Shown here one piece after another: positions 39,714-50,733 of a stretch of DNA of 64,000 nt. Location of the stretch: NCBI GenBank assembly GCA_903772945.1, contig CAICTM010000185.1, positions 1 to 64,000 of the forward strand, given 5' to 3'. The position numbers and the translations under genes were made by a program. The notes beneath the pieces were generated by a model. The model was not told where the DNA came from, made no database searches, and saw only the letters and a list, made by a program, of their open reading frames with translations. Each line of letters begins with the position of its first letter. The first letter of the stretch is position 1. The stretch comes from Seminavis robusta (lineage: Eukaryota; Bacillariophyta; Bacillariophyceae; Naviculales; Naviculaceae).

Positions 39714-40559
39714 ATGATGACACGTCTTGTCCCGTTCCTCGTGTTACTCTTTGTGACAAATGGTGTGTCTGCCTTTCAGGCGCCGCTGGGCCGCGCTTCG
39801 GTAGTGGTGAAACCAAGCAATGCCTTTTTGGGGTCTTCCGCCAACAAAGATGGACCTCTCTTCATGTCGACCACCAACAGCACAAATGAAGAAACACCAG
39901 CAGTAGCACCCGTCTCCTCTCCACCAACTACTACTAGTGAATCACAAAAAAGTAGTGACGAAGTCGATTTGACCAAATTGGGCATTCAAGCGGCCGTGGC
40001 AGTGGTCTCGTTATTGGTGGTCTTCTCTATAGGATCGTCGCTGTTTTCGGCCGCCACGGGTGTCGCTTCGTCGGTAGCGGGTGCCTTTGGCGCGGAAGTA
40101 GCAAGAGAAGCCGCTCAGGTCGCCGGATTGTTGGCGTCCGTCTTGGTGGCCGTGCTCACAGCTGTCTGGAAGGGATTGACCATTGCCCTTCCAGCCATTG
40201 GCAAGGGACTCTACTCGTTTGGACAAGCAGCGGCACCGGTCGTTCAAAAAAGTGCGCAATCCTTGGGAGAAGCCGCGTCGCCATATGTCGATGAACTCAG
40301 TCAGGCCGCCGCTCCGTATGTCGATCAAGTCAATTCCGCCGTGGATTCGCAAATTGTACAACCCACTATGGGAGCCATTGATGCGACTGTCGTGGCACCC
40401 ATTACTAGTGTGACCAGCGCTGTCGATTCGACCATCAAGGAAGCGACTGATACAGTGACGAGTGCTGTGGATTCGACCATCAAGGGAGCCACGGATACCG
40501 TCACCAATTCCGTCAATGCTAAAATCAATGAACTCAATGAGGCATTGACTGGAAACTAA
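39714..40559 (+). CDS. Predicted plastid-targeted membrane protein with amphipathic repeats
   Basis: 281 residues. The N-terminus is a signal peptide (MMTRLVPFLVLLFVTNGVSA) followed directly by FQAP: the SAFQAP junction fits the ASAFAP motif with Phe after the cleavage site that marks diatom bipartite plastid presequences. A Ser/Thr-rich transit-like stretch follows. Two hydrophobic segments (IQAAVAVVSLLVVFSIG, about 90-110; VAGLLASVLVAVLTAVW, about 135-155) could anchor it. The C-terminal 110 residues are Ala/Val/Ser/Thr-rich amphipathic helices with a duplicated unit (TSAVDSTIKEATDTV, TSAVDSTIKGATDTV), resembling apolipoprotein-like or plastoglobule-type helices. Function unknown. The upstream GCGACTT cluster may regulate it. 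Confidence 0.75.
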   Translation: MMTRLVPFLVLLFVTNGVSAFQAPLGRASVVVKPSNAFLGSSANKDGPLFMSTTNSTNEETPAVAPVSSPPTTTSESQKSSDEVDLTKLGIQAAVAVVSLLVVFSIGSSLFSAATGVASSVAGAFGAEVAREAAQVAGLLASVLVAVLTAVWKGLTIALPAIGKGLYSFGQAAAPVVQKSAQSLGEAASPYVDELSQAAAPYVDQVNSAVDSQIVQPTMGAIDATVVAPITSVTSAVDSTIKEATDTVTSAVDSTIKGATDTVTNSVNAKINELNEALTGN

Positions 40560-41228
40560 CCAATGTACACACACAATCGTATGACACAAAAAAGAAGTAA
40601 AAAATCAATTTGCTAAAGACAAATTTATCATGCACCAACCACAACAACAAAAATGCACCCCCACCATGCTTGTTTCTGTGGTCCAATCAACCGAGTCACC
40701 ATGTGTCACGGTGGAGTTTCCTGGCTGGGGCACTAAAAAATGGTTTGCACTTATTTGGTTACTGGCTAGGCGGACACGAACAATCTACCTCTTTTGGAGA
40801 GCCACGGCACTTTACCAAACAGTCAGCAAACTTGGCTACACCATTCACTTTTTAGAGACTACTTACTTACTGCCACTACTACTGCAGCCGAAAATTTAGA
40901 AAAGGAATCGAATCAATCTGAAGTCTCCTTCAGTGGACGCGTCACAAGTGACACTCGGCAAAGTGAGTGTACACGAACTGGTCTGTCTCGTCTCATCTCG
41001 TCTCGTCGTCGATACAGACAAGGCCATAGATACGGTAGGGCTCCAGGAGCGGTGCGGAAATCGTACCCGTTCATGCCAAGCGACACATTGGGCGGGGCAT
41101 CTCGTTCCGTTGGTTGCCATTGTCCACGTTTGTTAGATTCAATCATTCCACCGCGCACCTCATCCACCTATCCCATCGACCCCCTCCTGATGAATCGATG
41201 GTTTGATTGATTGATAGGTTGGCGACAT
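40560..41228. other. Intergenic, no gene seen
   Basis: About 670 bases with only short chance frames. A CTCGTCTCATCTCGTCTCGT simple repeat occurs near 40986-41010. Confidence 0.4.
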
Positions 41229-41670
41229 GCATTCATTGGGGTCCAGCCACGCATACAGTATCATGGCATGGCCACGCCTCAGAGTCCACAAGTATATGAC
41301 CAAGTTGGAAATTCTGAATGCTTCCAGCAATCTCTTTGGGCTCTTTGGTGCCAAGCTAGCAGAGACACTTGTCAGTAAGAGTCTCTACTACTTTGGGGGT
41401 GCGGATTGTCTTTTTACCGGAACCATCCCAAGCACACTGGGATTGCTCCCAGCTTTGGAAACCATTGATGTCCATGGCAATGTTGGTTTGTTTGGTCTGA
41501 TACCCACAGAGCTTGGTGAGTTGACCAACCAGGCTCTATTGGATGTGTCCTTTACAAACATTTCTGGACCAGTCCCTACGAAGCTTTGTGAACGAGTTGA
41601 AACTGGCTTGCTGGAGATTCGTGCAAACTGCAGCCTTGTGGACTGCTGCTCTATAAATGCCACCAAATAG
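41229..41670 (+). pseudogene. LRR family copy C, 5'-truncated
   Basis: From about 41290 the plus strand encodes the last 125 or so residues of the LRR family (KYMTKLEILNASSNLFGLFG, GTIPSTLGLLPALETIDVHG, NISGPVPTKLCERVETGLLE, CSLVDCCSINATK). It is nearly identical to copy D, but has no tail, membrane helix or first LRRs. The short N-terminal extension from 41229 (MHSLGSSHAYSIMAW) is unrelated sequence. The 3' flank (CTTGATAATACATAGTTTTT) is kept as in copy F. It could be transcribed as a 146-residue protein, but without a signal peptide it would not reach the surface. Best seen as a partial duplicate. Confidence 0.75.
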
Positions 41671-44600
41671 ATCCTTTGGTAGCATTAAAACTTGATAATA
41701 CATAGTTTTTGCGTGTCATTGAAGTGGTGGCTGATCCCTTCTAGCTAGTAGACAGAGCAAGAAGGAGCCATCACATGGGATGAAGCATCTAACGACCGGC
41801 CACTGTAAAACACACTGTACGAGTACTCGTCTACTTATATCTACTTAATCTATTGCTCTAGCTGGTAGCTAGTGTTGATCTATTACCGGTACATGCACCC
41901 AGCGAGACCACCAAGTGCCACCGGTCCTCGAGAACTGCTGCACACAGGAGAAAATTGGGTACGGACACAACAATGAACACCAAAATACTAGGAAATTCAA
42001 GGAGAGTTAAAGGGGAGTTAGGGGTGAATCCAATAGGAGGGTCCACTCTCTCGGCGTGTTGTCGTGTGGCCTCCTCCACGCTCTGACGTTTGCCATTCAA
42101 TGACTCAACGAGAATAGGTCGGCCGTCGGGAGTGCAGCAGAGATACGACCAGAAAGAAATGAGTTCTTTGGTGTGCTGAACTTCACACTCCCTTCAACAT
42201 ACACCAAATTAGTTGTAACGAGCCATGCAAGAGGGCAGGACACCTAGCAGCAAAGCCTATTGCACCTAGTACGAGGACACAATGCATTGTTCGCTTACAT
42301 ATATTTGTTACAGCCCAGCAAATTATTGCAAAGTTGCCCCAGCACCAAAGTGCCAACGGAAGGCCCACCACTCACCTCGACGAACATCTCGAACATACCT
42401 GTACAGGAAAATAGGCATTGTGGCGTGAATCAAATCCAATGGGAGGATCAACTCTCCTCGTGATATCCATAGCGATCGATCGACCGAGAAGCCATCGGCA
42501 CAATGGTAAGTCATCGGTGTCAGCATACCAGTGCAGCAGAGAAAACAACAGATAGGTATGAGTTTGTTTTCTGTGATGAACTGACGAAACCGGAGACTTA
42601 CCCTTGTCTTTCAAATTCCGCCAACTTTGACTGTCATGGGCCAAGAAACGAAATCTCCTGGAGCTGGTATGATTCCAATGAGGATGACTCCGATTGACCG
42701 GGGCTTGATACTCCTACTCGAAACTCCTCTCGAACTGACCTGTTGATGGTAGAGATATGATGGCCCTCCCGGGGTCCACAGAAACAAGTAATGAGGGATG
42801 GCTTTCATGCAGTTACGCACCTTCAAATTGCGCTGGATCTCGGGCTCGGATCTCAATTCTCAATTGGTGATTCTCCAACTTCTCGGCTTGATTCGATTCG
42901 ATTCGATTCAATTCAATTCAATAAAAGAACTCACCACAACAACTCTCGTCATGTTGATGGCCGAGATCTGACTGCCTTGGTTCATAGAAATAAATGAGCG
43001 ACGGCTTTCGACTCTGCACCTTCAATAGCAGGTTTACCTCCTCGTGACGATCGATCGACCAACCATGGCTCCTCCTGTGTTGCGACGTGCAAGTTTCTGG
43101 CTGAGTACTGAGTACTGTAGCCTCCAAGTCCACTGCCGAACACAGGACATGCCTCGTAATAGTAACAGTATACGTATAGTAGCGATCGAGTTTGACTTAG
43201 GCTGACTCCGCTCCACCATTGTGGTGGTTTGCGCTTCAATGAATGAGTATGGCTTCGTCAGTTCCACTGGAAATACACCGGCCTCGCGGATCTCCTGGCT
43301 TGGATCCTTGCTTACGGTGGCGCCAAGGGTTGGCATTCACCCCGGCATTGTAGAGTCATGCATTCAAGCTGCTGCTTTATCGGATAATGTTCTTGCTGAT
43401 TGTTCCTCTGCCTTGATCTCGAGCCAGAACGGGCATGGCGCGCCCGGCAAACATGGTTGGAGGGAGGAGGGAAGGCGGTACCGGTATCCAAGGCAATAAA
43501 GCCACAACACAAATCGTTTACGAAAGATTCGATGGAATGATTCGATTTCAATCGAATGATTGATTCTCAGCATCTATGTCGACGACTTGTCAACAGACCA
43601 CGCGATCCTCCTAACAAAGAGGACTGGTCTATCTGTATATAATTGTATCCCAACCTTCATTTTCTGTTCTCCTAGTAGACCTAGTAAACAACGGCTTGCC
43701 AAGAATTCGTTCTTCCACTAATAGCTACGGTGCTCACTACTGTATCATGCTGTGGCCGACAGTTTATGGGTTGCTGATTCGATTCCTCAATCCCATTTGA
43801 AAGAGGTTGTTGGCACGTATTAGCCAAACAGCAACAACAAATATTGGTAATCGATAATATGAAACAATTCCATGAATGATTGGCACAAACAACAAAGCGA
43901 CTTGAAGCAACAACAAGGATCGAATCGTTTCAAACCACACCAACCGAACTGGCGGCGTCCGTACAGACAGAACAAATCGGTTGAAAGAAACACGACATGA
44001 GCATTGCAACAAAGTTACGAACAAGGACAACGGAAACTAGGTCTAAGCGGTCGAACAGGAGGAATTGGCATTGCAACAAGCACAACGCGAGCTGGAAAGA
44101 CAACGACGCAGCGGCAATCCCAGGAACCGGTAGGAGGTAGCGCACATTTTGTCCGTACGCACCCGTGATATCGAGTGCATTTTAGCTTGCTGCTTTGCGG
44201 TCTTTTGCATATAGCAATAGTAGATGTATCCTTGACACTCGTAACCGTCGTGCCGGCAAAAAACACCGCACCATGGTCAATGGACAGTGCAGTTGACCGG
44301 ACGTCGGTTGAATCATCAATCGAATCGGCTCATCCCGCTGCGGTTGATAGAGGCGCTCGAACCAAGAACTGTATTTGAGTAATTAATAAATAAAATAAAC
44401 CAACGAGTGCCAGAGAATATGAATACGGAACAAGCAACGGTGTACTGTAACACAGCAGAAGGTTCAAGAGGAGACTACATGTAGTTAGCTGTGCTTCCCG
44501 AGAGGGCGATTTGTTTTATAGCTATAGTTGGTTGATGCCACACACTGATAGAATACATTTAGCCTTGAAAGCATGGTGATGACCGTATGTGTGTTATTGC

Positions 44601-44942
44601 TGTGTTTGCAGCCACAAAGAGGCGAGAGGCGGACGGAACCGTGGCGGGTACCGGTCACTGCTTCCGCCCTTCTGGATTCCGTGCTTGACGTGCAAGCCAG
44701 AGATGCTCTACCATCGCTCGGCATTTCTAGAATAGTACTACCACTGGAGATATGTCACTTCCGAGAAAGACGGTGGTGGGCAGATCCTTCTTCCCACGTG
44801 TACCACTCCATTTCGCTTTGTCGCTTCCTGAAAATACCCCGTCACTCAGCCGGCCATACATGCGTAGCGGTAAATACGGGAATGTATTATCCACAACCTC
44901 ACTGACACACAAAACCTATATATTATCAAGGTCTTATCCTAG
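41671..44942. other. Long intergenic region with a tandem block shared with 56.5-57.3 kb
   Basis: No supported gene in about 3.3 kb. Between 42740 and 43040 a unit of about 200 bases occurs twice (GTTGATGG, GAGATCTGACTGCC, CTGCACCTTCAA landmarks). The same unit occurs downstream of LRR copy E. The parallel position, after copy C here and after copy E there, suggests the block was duplicated with the LRR gene. Some Gln/Glu-rich frames near 43900-44140 are too broken to call. Confidence 0.45.
42742..43040. repeat. About 200-bp repeat unit, two copies (LRR downstream block)
   Basis: The copies at about 42742 and 42950 share TGTTGATGG, GA(G)ATCTGACTGCC or the variant ATGATGGCCCTCCC, then a TCCA/TTCATAGAAA segment, AATGAG, ATGGCTTT or ACGGCTTT, and CACCTTCAA. 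The second copy aligns best with 56985-57060. Confidence 0.6.
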
Positions 44943-46895
44943 CTAGGATCTATTTGGTAGGGTGGAGTTCACAGAGCAGCAGTCTACAAGGCTGCAGTTG
45001 GCCCGAATCTCCAGCAAGCCAGTTTCAACTCGTTCACAGAGTTTTGTAGGGACTGGTCCAGAAATGTTTGTATAGGACACATCCAGTAGAGCCAGGTTGG
45101 TCAACTCACCAAGCTCTGTGGGTATCGGACCAAACAAACCAGCATTGCCATGGACATCAATGGTTTCCAAAGCTGGGAGCAATCCCACTGTGCTTGGGAT
45201 GGTTCCGGTAAAAAGACAATCCGCACCCCCATAGTAGTAGAGACTCTTACTGACAAGTGTCTCTGCTAGCTTGGCACCAAAGAGCCCAAAGAGATTGCTG
45301 GAAGCATTCAGAATTTCCAACTTGGTCATATACTTGTGGAGGGGATCGATGTATCCAAGCAGAAAGTTGCCCTCCATCTTGACGATTCGTATCCCAAACG
45401 GTTTGAAGCCACCACTGGAAATCAACTGACCTTCAAAGTAGTTGTTGGATACAATGAACACCTCAAGGACTTCATTGGTTGAAGCAGCCCCCGTTGGAAC
45501 AGCTCCATGCAACTGGTTGTTCCCAATATCCAGTGTCAGAATATTTGGTAGGAATCGGTTGACTACTGGCAGGGTCCCCTGCAGATTGTTTGAGTTTAGG
45601 TTGAGAATGAGGAGAGTGTTGTTCTCATCACAGATGGGATAGTTGTCATAGTGTAGAATGCTCTCGTTGTGGGCCTGTGTGAACCAATCACATTCGTTGA
45701 CATCATAGCTGAGCCAGTGGTCATTTCTAGACCAGTTGTGACCATTTGTCATGTAGTAACAGTATGCCAAATCAAACCTTTGATGTTGTCTTTCATGAGA
45801 GTAGCTGTCAAGATGAGGGTCGTTCCACATCCAGGCATTGGCAAGATACTCGGGGGTGGATGTGTTGAGAATGGCCTTTAGTGTGCTTGTGAGCAAATCA
45901 TCCTGAAAGGGTGGATATATGATGGGAGAGTTATTGACTGCATTATGAACAGTCTGACGCATATTGCTACCAACACTCGATGAGTTGGAAGTCAAGGGAA
46001 GGTATAAGGCAAGAAAAGCCACCAAACCGGTCACAGCCAGGAAGGCCAAGCCTAACCAGGGATAAACATTTCCTTGCCCCCGCTCATCACTGTGGGGCAT
46101 GATTTTCCCTTCAATCACTTCTTCTTCTTCTTTGTTGCCTTTATGGCTTGTCCCTTCTTCCATGAAGACACTTTGATCTTCAATAGATTGATCATTATCA
46201 ACAAGAAAAGCTTCATCGATTACTGCTTCACCGCCGTCATCGTCACTGTTGTTGTCCATTTCACCGCTTACCACTTCGTTCCAAAGAGGACTGTCTTCAA
46301 CCACCCCGATTCCTTCCACGGCAAAGGCCCCGACTTGTGGGACCATTTTTGGCTGTCGTTGACGCTGTTGTGCTTGAGCGTGGCCTCCTGATTTGTCTTC
46401 TGGCTGTTGCCATTCATTGCCCACCAATACCCGTTGACACTCGTGTTTGGCTCCTTCTTTTCGTCCTTCTCCAATCAAATTTTTTTCAACAGCTCCGTGA
46501 AAAGTTGAATCATCTTCAACGTCCTCACCTAGAACATGGCGTACTATCCGTTCCCTCTGATCGTAGTGGTACTTCAGTCTTGACTCGTGGTCATGGTGGC
46601 CAGATGTCTCAACATTGGTGTCCTTTGAATCGTCTGTACTGCCTCCAGCTAAACCGCTGCGTATTATCCTATCCTTCTGATAGCACTGGTACTCGTGTCT
46701 CGATTCGTCGCCATGGTGGCTAGATGTCTCATCAGTGTCCTTTACTTCTTGGTGCTGGTGCTTTGCCTCATCACGAGTTGCCACTGCCTGATGATGGCTC
46801 TCATTCTGCATGGGCTGATCGACATGGTGCTCCTCCTCCTTAGCACCTTCACACTGATGGGTTCTCTTGTTGGTTTTGGTCTCTTTCGTCATCAC
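44943..46895 (-). CDS. LRR single-pass membrane protein, copy D
   Basis: 650 residues starting MMTKETKTNKRTHQCEG (the second Met is equally possible). There are two tail units (YQKDRIIRSG and DQRERIVRHV). The rest of the tail is of a second type shared with copy F (VGNEWQQPEDKSGGH, MEEGTSHKGNKEEEEVIEG). The membrane helix (YPWLGLAFLAVTGLVAFLAL) is near residue 277. The ectodomain is close to copy A (NRFLPNILTLDIGNNQLHG, ISSGGFKPFGIRIVK) and C. It ends with the same Cys cap. The 3' flank has the family's TTGATAATATATAG block. Type II topology is inferred as for copy A. Confidence 0.85.
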   Translation of the reverse strand: MMTKETKTNKRTHQCEGAKEEEHHVDQPMQNESHHQAVATRDEAKHQHQEVKDTDETSSHHGDESRHEYQCYQKDRIIRSGLAGGSTDDSKDTNVETSGHHDHESRLKYHYDQRERIVRHVLGEDVEDDSTFHGAVEKNLIGEGRKEGAKHECQRVLVGNEWQQPEDKSGGHAQAQQRQRQPKMVPQVGAFAVEGIGVVEDSPLWNEVVSGEMDNNSDDDGGEAVIDEAFLVDNDQSIEDQSVFMEEGTSHKGNKEEEEVIEGKIMPHSDERGQGNVYPWLGLAFLAVTGLVAFLALYLPLTSNSSSVGSNMRQTVHNAVNNSPIIYPPFQDDLLTSTLKAILNTSTPEYLANAWMWNDPHLDSYSHERQHQRFDLAYCYYMTNGHNWSRNDHWLSYDVNECDWFTQAHNESILHYDNYPICDENNTLLILNLNSNNLQGTLPVVNRFLPNILTLDIGNNQLHGAVPTGAASTNEVLEVFIVSNNYFEGQLISSGGFKPFGIRIVKMEGNFLLGYIDPLHKYMTKLEILNASSNLFGLFGAKLAETLVSKSLYYYGGADCLFTGTIPSTVGLLPALETIDVHGNAGLFGPIPTELGELTNLALLDVSYTNISGPVPTKLCERVETGLLEIRANCSLVDCCSVNSTLPNRS

Positions 46896-47963
46896 CTCTC
46901 TCTGCTGTACTACAACACTGCTTGATCTTTCAGAGCCTTCAAAAAAATAATGGAAAAGAGCTTCGGAAACCGGCCCATTGGCTAGTGCTGGGAAACATCC
47001 AGCTTCCTAGAAGTCGGACCCAAGTAAAGCAAATGAAAAATGAGGCCCCCGTCTTTATTGATTCTCTAATAAACCCCCGTGTTCTCTTCTGAATACAAGT
47101 ACAGCTGTACAAGAGCGCTACTCACTTCACCACTGGTTCACTTATTGTTTTTTTGGTAACGCCGTAAAATGCACGATTGATTGGTGCCTCACAGGCTAAC
47201 ACCTCATAGTCCGCTCTAGCTATTATTAATTAATAGCGCTACTAGTCTACTGATAGCTTTCAGTATTAATTAATAGCTACCGGCTACTAGTATCAATATT
47301 ATCCGGCTATCGCGAATTTGCGAGCGCAGCGACAGCGTGGTAGCGTGGTAGCTATTAATAGCTAGTACTCCACTGCTCAACCGGTACCGGTACGAGTGCA
47401 AGGTACATGACATTGTGGGTCTTCGGTGTATTCAAGAATTCATTGGTTTCCAGTCGATGATCCAAAGTGAACCAGTAAGCTTCCGGTAGGCGGTACACTA
47501 ATTCTCTTGGAATAATCGGAGTAAATACTCGAGTATTTGTCTTAACAGGCAAAACAGCTGGAAGCTGGAAGCTGGAAGGTTTCATTCTCCATTGCTCCGT
47601 TGCTTTGTTGTTTCTTCGTTTCTTCCAACCTTCCTTGATCCTTGATTGCACCATGTTGGATAGTAACTGTTCATGCCGCCGTTGGACGGTAGTCTAGCTA
47701 CTCGTCCGCTTGTTCCTGTCTGGCACAAACCACAACGAATGATTCAATCCCGTCCACGCCTCTGAACATCACCATTCCGGTACAGGGAAAACTCGCTTAC
47801 ATTTGCATCGGGTACAGACTAGCTAGGCCATGTCAACTAGTTGTTATGACTGTACGGTACAGGACTAGCTACATGTACTAGCCGCATACGTGTGCATTGC
47901 CATCCAATCCATTGGAAGTTGTTCTAGGTTTTGTCCTGCATCTATAAATACCCCCAACCCGCT
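46896..47963. other. Intergenic, no gene seen
   Basis: About 1.07 kb. The first 60 bases hold the 5' block (GAAAGATCAAGCAGTG on the minus strand) shared by the LRR family. The rest is AT-rich with TATTAATTAATAGC repeats near 47220-47275 and ACCGGTACCGGTAC near 47380. Confidence 0.45.
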
Positions 47964-50733
47964 TTATACAGCTTCCTCTACATCCAATACTCCTTTCTTC
48001 CACTTAGTGATATCTCCTGATTCAGAGTGGAAGCTGGCACTAACACTTGAGGTATCGTCCATCTCCATGGTCTTGGACTGTGGCGACGAGTTTGTGCAAC
48101 TCAGACCGTCAGTTCCCTTGCTGCCACTTTCATTGCAGGCAGGCAACTGTGACTGAGGCTCTTGGGTGGAGTCTTTGGACACGACAATGCCATTGGTGCT
48201 TTCTCCCATCGCTTGTGCCCATGAATCCTTTTCTAGAAAATCCAAGGCAGGCGCATTGTTTCTGATTGTGCTCAGGGAGGAGGTACGGACTCGTGATCTT
48301 TCGTCTGTGGCCCCTCGAGATTCCTGCAGTTCCAGCCCTGTTCGTGTGCCGCAGCTTGACATTGAGCTGGAAACATGACTTGCTTGCCACGACTCGTTCA
48401 CGACCTTCAAGTGAATATCGCTGTGCGGAGGAGGACTGATCCTGCCGTTGCTAATCTTCCCACTGATCCTGCCAGAGCTGTGATTGGATATTTGTGAATG
48501 CCAGGAATGATCCATCGCCTCATCATGATACTTCGAAAACTCTTGCATGGCAGATCTGATTTCGTCCTTGACTGTCGCACCACCGTGACCATCACTTGAA
48601 AAGCTAACAGAATAAATCAAGTTGCCAAAGATCAAGCAGACTACCACCAGGTCGTTCATCCAGATCACAACACTTCTCACAAAGAAACTGGTTGCTGGCT
48701 CTGATCCCACCACAATCAACACTGGAACTCCAACGACAAAGATTTGCAGGTTGCTGACCATGGCGATACTGACGTATTTGCCTTCTGAAAACTTGGTTGG
48801 TATGTGCCGTGAAATATAGCAAAAGCATGAAGCTGTTAATAGGAGTACAAGGTGCAAGGCTGCAATGACACCACCAAAGGCCACCCAATGCTCCGATGTG
48901 CAGTACCCCTGATGATCCAGATTGGCGAGTGAGTTAAGGAGTTGAGAATTGACTCATTCATTGGTGGGTAACCATTTTGGATTGATGTTTTCACATAAAT
49001 ACTTGTACATACCACACTTTCCAGGGGCTCCCCAAATTGATCTGCGGTGATGACCGACCTCTGCCACACCAGTGGATCCACAAAAGTCCACACGACCAAA
49101 ATAATGATATCCACAAAGAGGACAGACCCAATGACAACCAGATTTTCCACAAAGGTTACGGTAACTCGCTTCATTTCGGCCGAAGATTTGAAGATGATGT
49201 ATACCCGCCGAATCTTTGCAAAGAGAGTACCTGGTCGGGTAGCCATTGTGTATTGTGATGAGTGTGAGTTTGTGATAGTGTTGCCAGAGTAATTGCAACT
49301 GGATGTACTCACCAAAAGTGACACAGAATCCCACTGAGGGTAGAAGGAACAAGTGGTATTTGAGTGGACTGCTGACAGAAGGACATGGCACGCTATTTCC
49401 TTCACTTACCAGAGTAGAGCCACGGGATAAGCATGCAATGGTTGCTGGTAGAGTCTTCCTGTGCTAGGGCAATGATTGTCGATGAACTAATGGCACAGCC
49501 GAGCAATACTAGCAAAAGAAAGTCGGGCTGTGATATCCGTACTTGTTGGGAATTCCAATGCAGCGCAAGCCAGAGAGCGCATCCCGCAATGAGCACCGCA
49601 TTGATCCCCAACAGACAGTAGGCCATTATTTTCAGCGATTGTGGGATCATGTTGAGTTCTTCCGGTATGGGTATGCTGCAGTCCACTCCCGTCCACTTGG
49701 GTGATTTGCAGACACAAACACCGTGGACATTGGCTTGGCCATGTTCAGCGTCACAGTGGAATTCACAGTTGGGCCCTGCCCTCCCGATCGGACAAGGTTC
49801 CTTTTCAAAGTACTTTTCGTAGAGCTCTCCGAATGTTCCGTTTTGATGGGCAGCAATCAGCCACCGCTTCATGAGTCTCAGTACCAGGGGATCTAGTGTC
49901 CTCTCATTCATGACCCAGAGGATATATTGTGGATTGAAAGTCTCTGAACTGACCACCAAGGTTGGATCTGATACGGCTCGATACCGCAGTTGGAGGCGGT
50001 CATCCACATACAGTCGACATTTGCCAAACTTGAGGAGATTGAGACAGGCTTGTTGGTCAGGGCATGGGACAAAGTCTGCACCCGGGAACTTTTCCATGGT
50101 GATGCGAAGAATTGTAGTTCCCTCGACCACACAGACGGGATAACCTTCTCTGGATGCTTGTGCCATGGTAACAAATTCGTCATTACTGCTGACCGTGCCC
50201 CCCGCGCTGTCAATGTAGGTGCTCAGAACATTCTCGCCATCCCCGTCAGCACCATTAGTCTCCGCCGTGTTGGGCACGTACTTGACCGCGGAAATGGCAC
50301 CATGCAGCCACGCCGGGGTGTATTCTATTCTCATGGCGCGTTCCGTTGAATAGTAGTAGTCGACGGCAATCACATCAAACTTGTCACAGTCGGTCTTATT
50401 GTGTAGGTCATAGCAGTCGTTCGCCACCAAGTTGAGCGCTCCATCATACGTGTTGGGAGCCACGGCCAGTTCAAAGTTCAGCGTCACATTGTCTTGGGCT
50501 GCAAAGATCTGCAACCGATCGAGCATGTCCGGGCAAAAACCATCGGCTGACAGCAAGTGTCCAGTGCCATTTTCTTGAAGAACGAAATTGTAAGCGTACG
50601 GCGGCACATGGAACATCCCTGCCCGTACCGTCACTTCTGAGGGGAAGGCATTGACACTGGTGGCATCTACACTGCACCTCCAGCAAACCAGAAGTAGCAG
50701 AAGTAGACTCTGCAGTGGCATCCTATTCATCAT
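47964..50733 (-). CDS. Class C (GABA-B/mGluR-type) GPCR with a bacterial type-3 solute-binding ectodomain
   Basis: Four exons with exact frame continuity: 50733-49410, 49333-49313 (21-base micro-exon), 49230-49013 and 48908-47964, giving 835 residues. A signal peptide (SLLLLLLVCWRCSVDA) is followed by a domain of about 300 residues like family-3 periplasmic amino-acid-binding proteins (FCPDMLDRLQ, DVIAVDYYYSTERAMRIEYT). Next comes a Cys-rich EGF-like module (CPIGRAGPNC, CVCKSPKWTGVDC). Seven membrane helices of the 7tm_3 type follow: MAYCLLGINAVL (1), DFLLLVLLGCAISSS (2), the micro-exon-bridged helix 3 with FAKIRRVYIIF, helix 4 FVENLVVIGSVLF, and three more in the last exon. A Ser-rich cytosolic tail of about 170 residues would suit phosphorylation. 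It probably signals from an amino-acid-like ligand through G proteins; this is inferred from the family. Confidence 0.85.

Noticed and set aside
40011-40589. 192-codon minus-strand frame
   Set aside because: Complement of the plastid-protein gene's repeats; the plus strand has a complete presequence and better composition.
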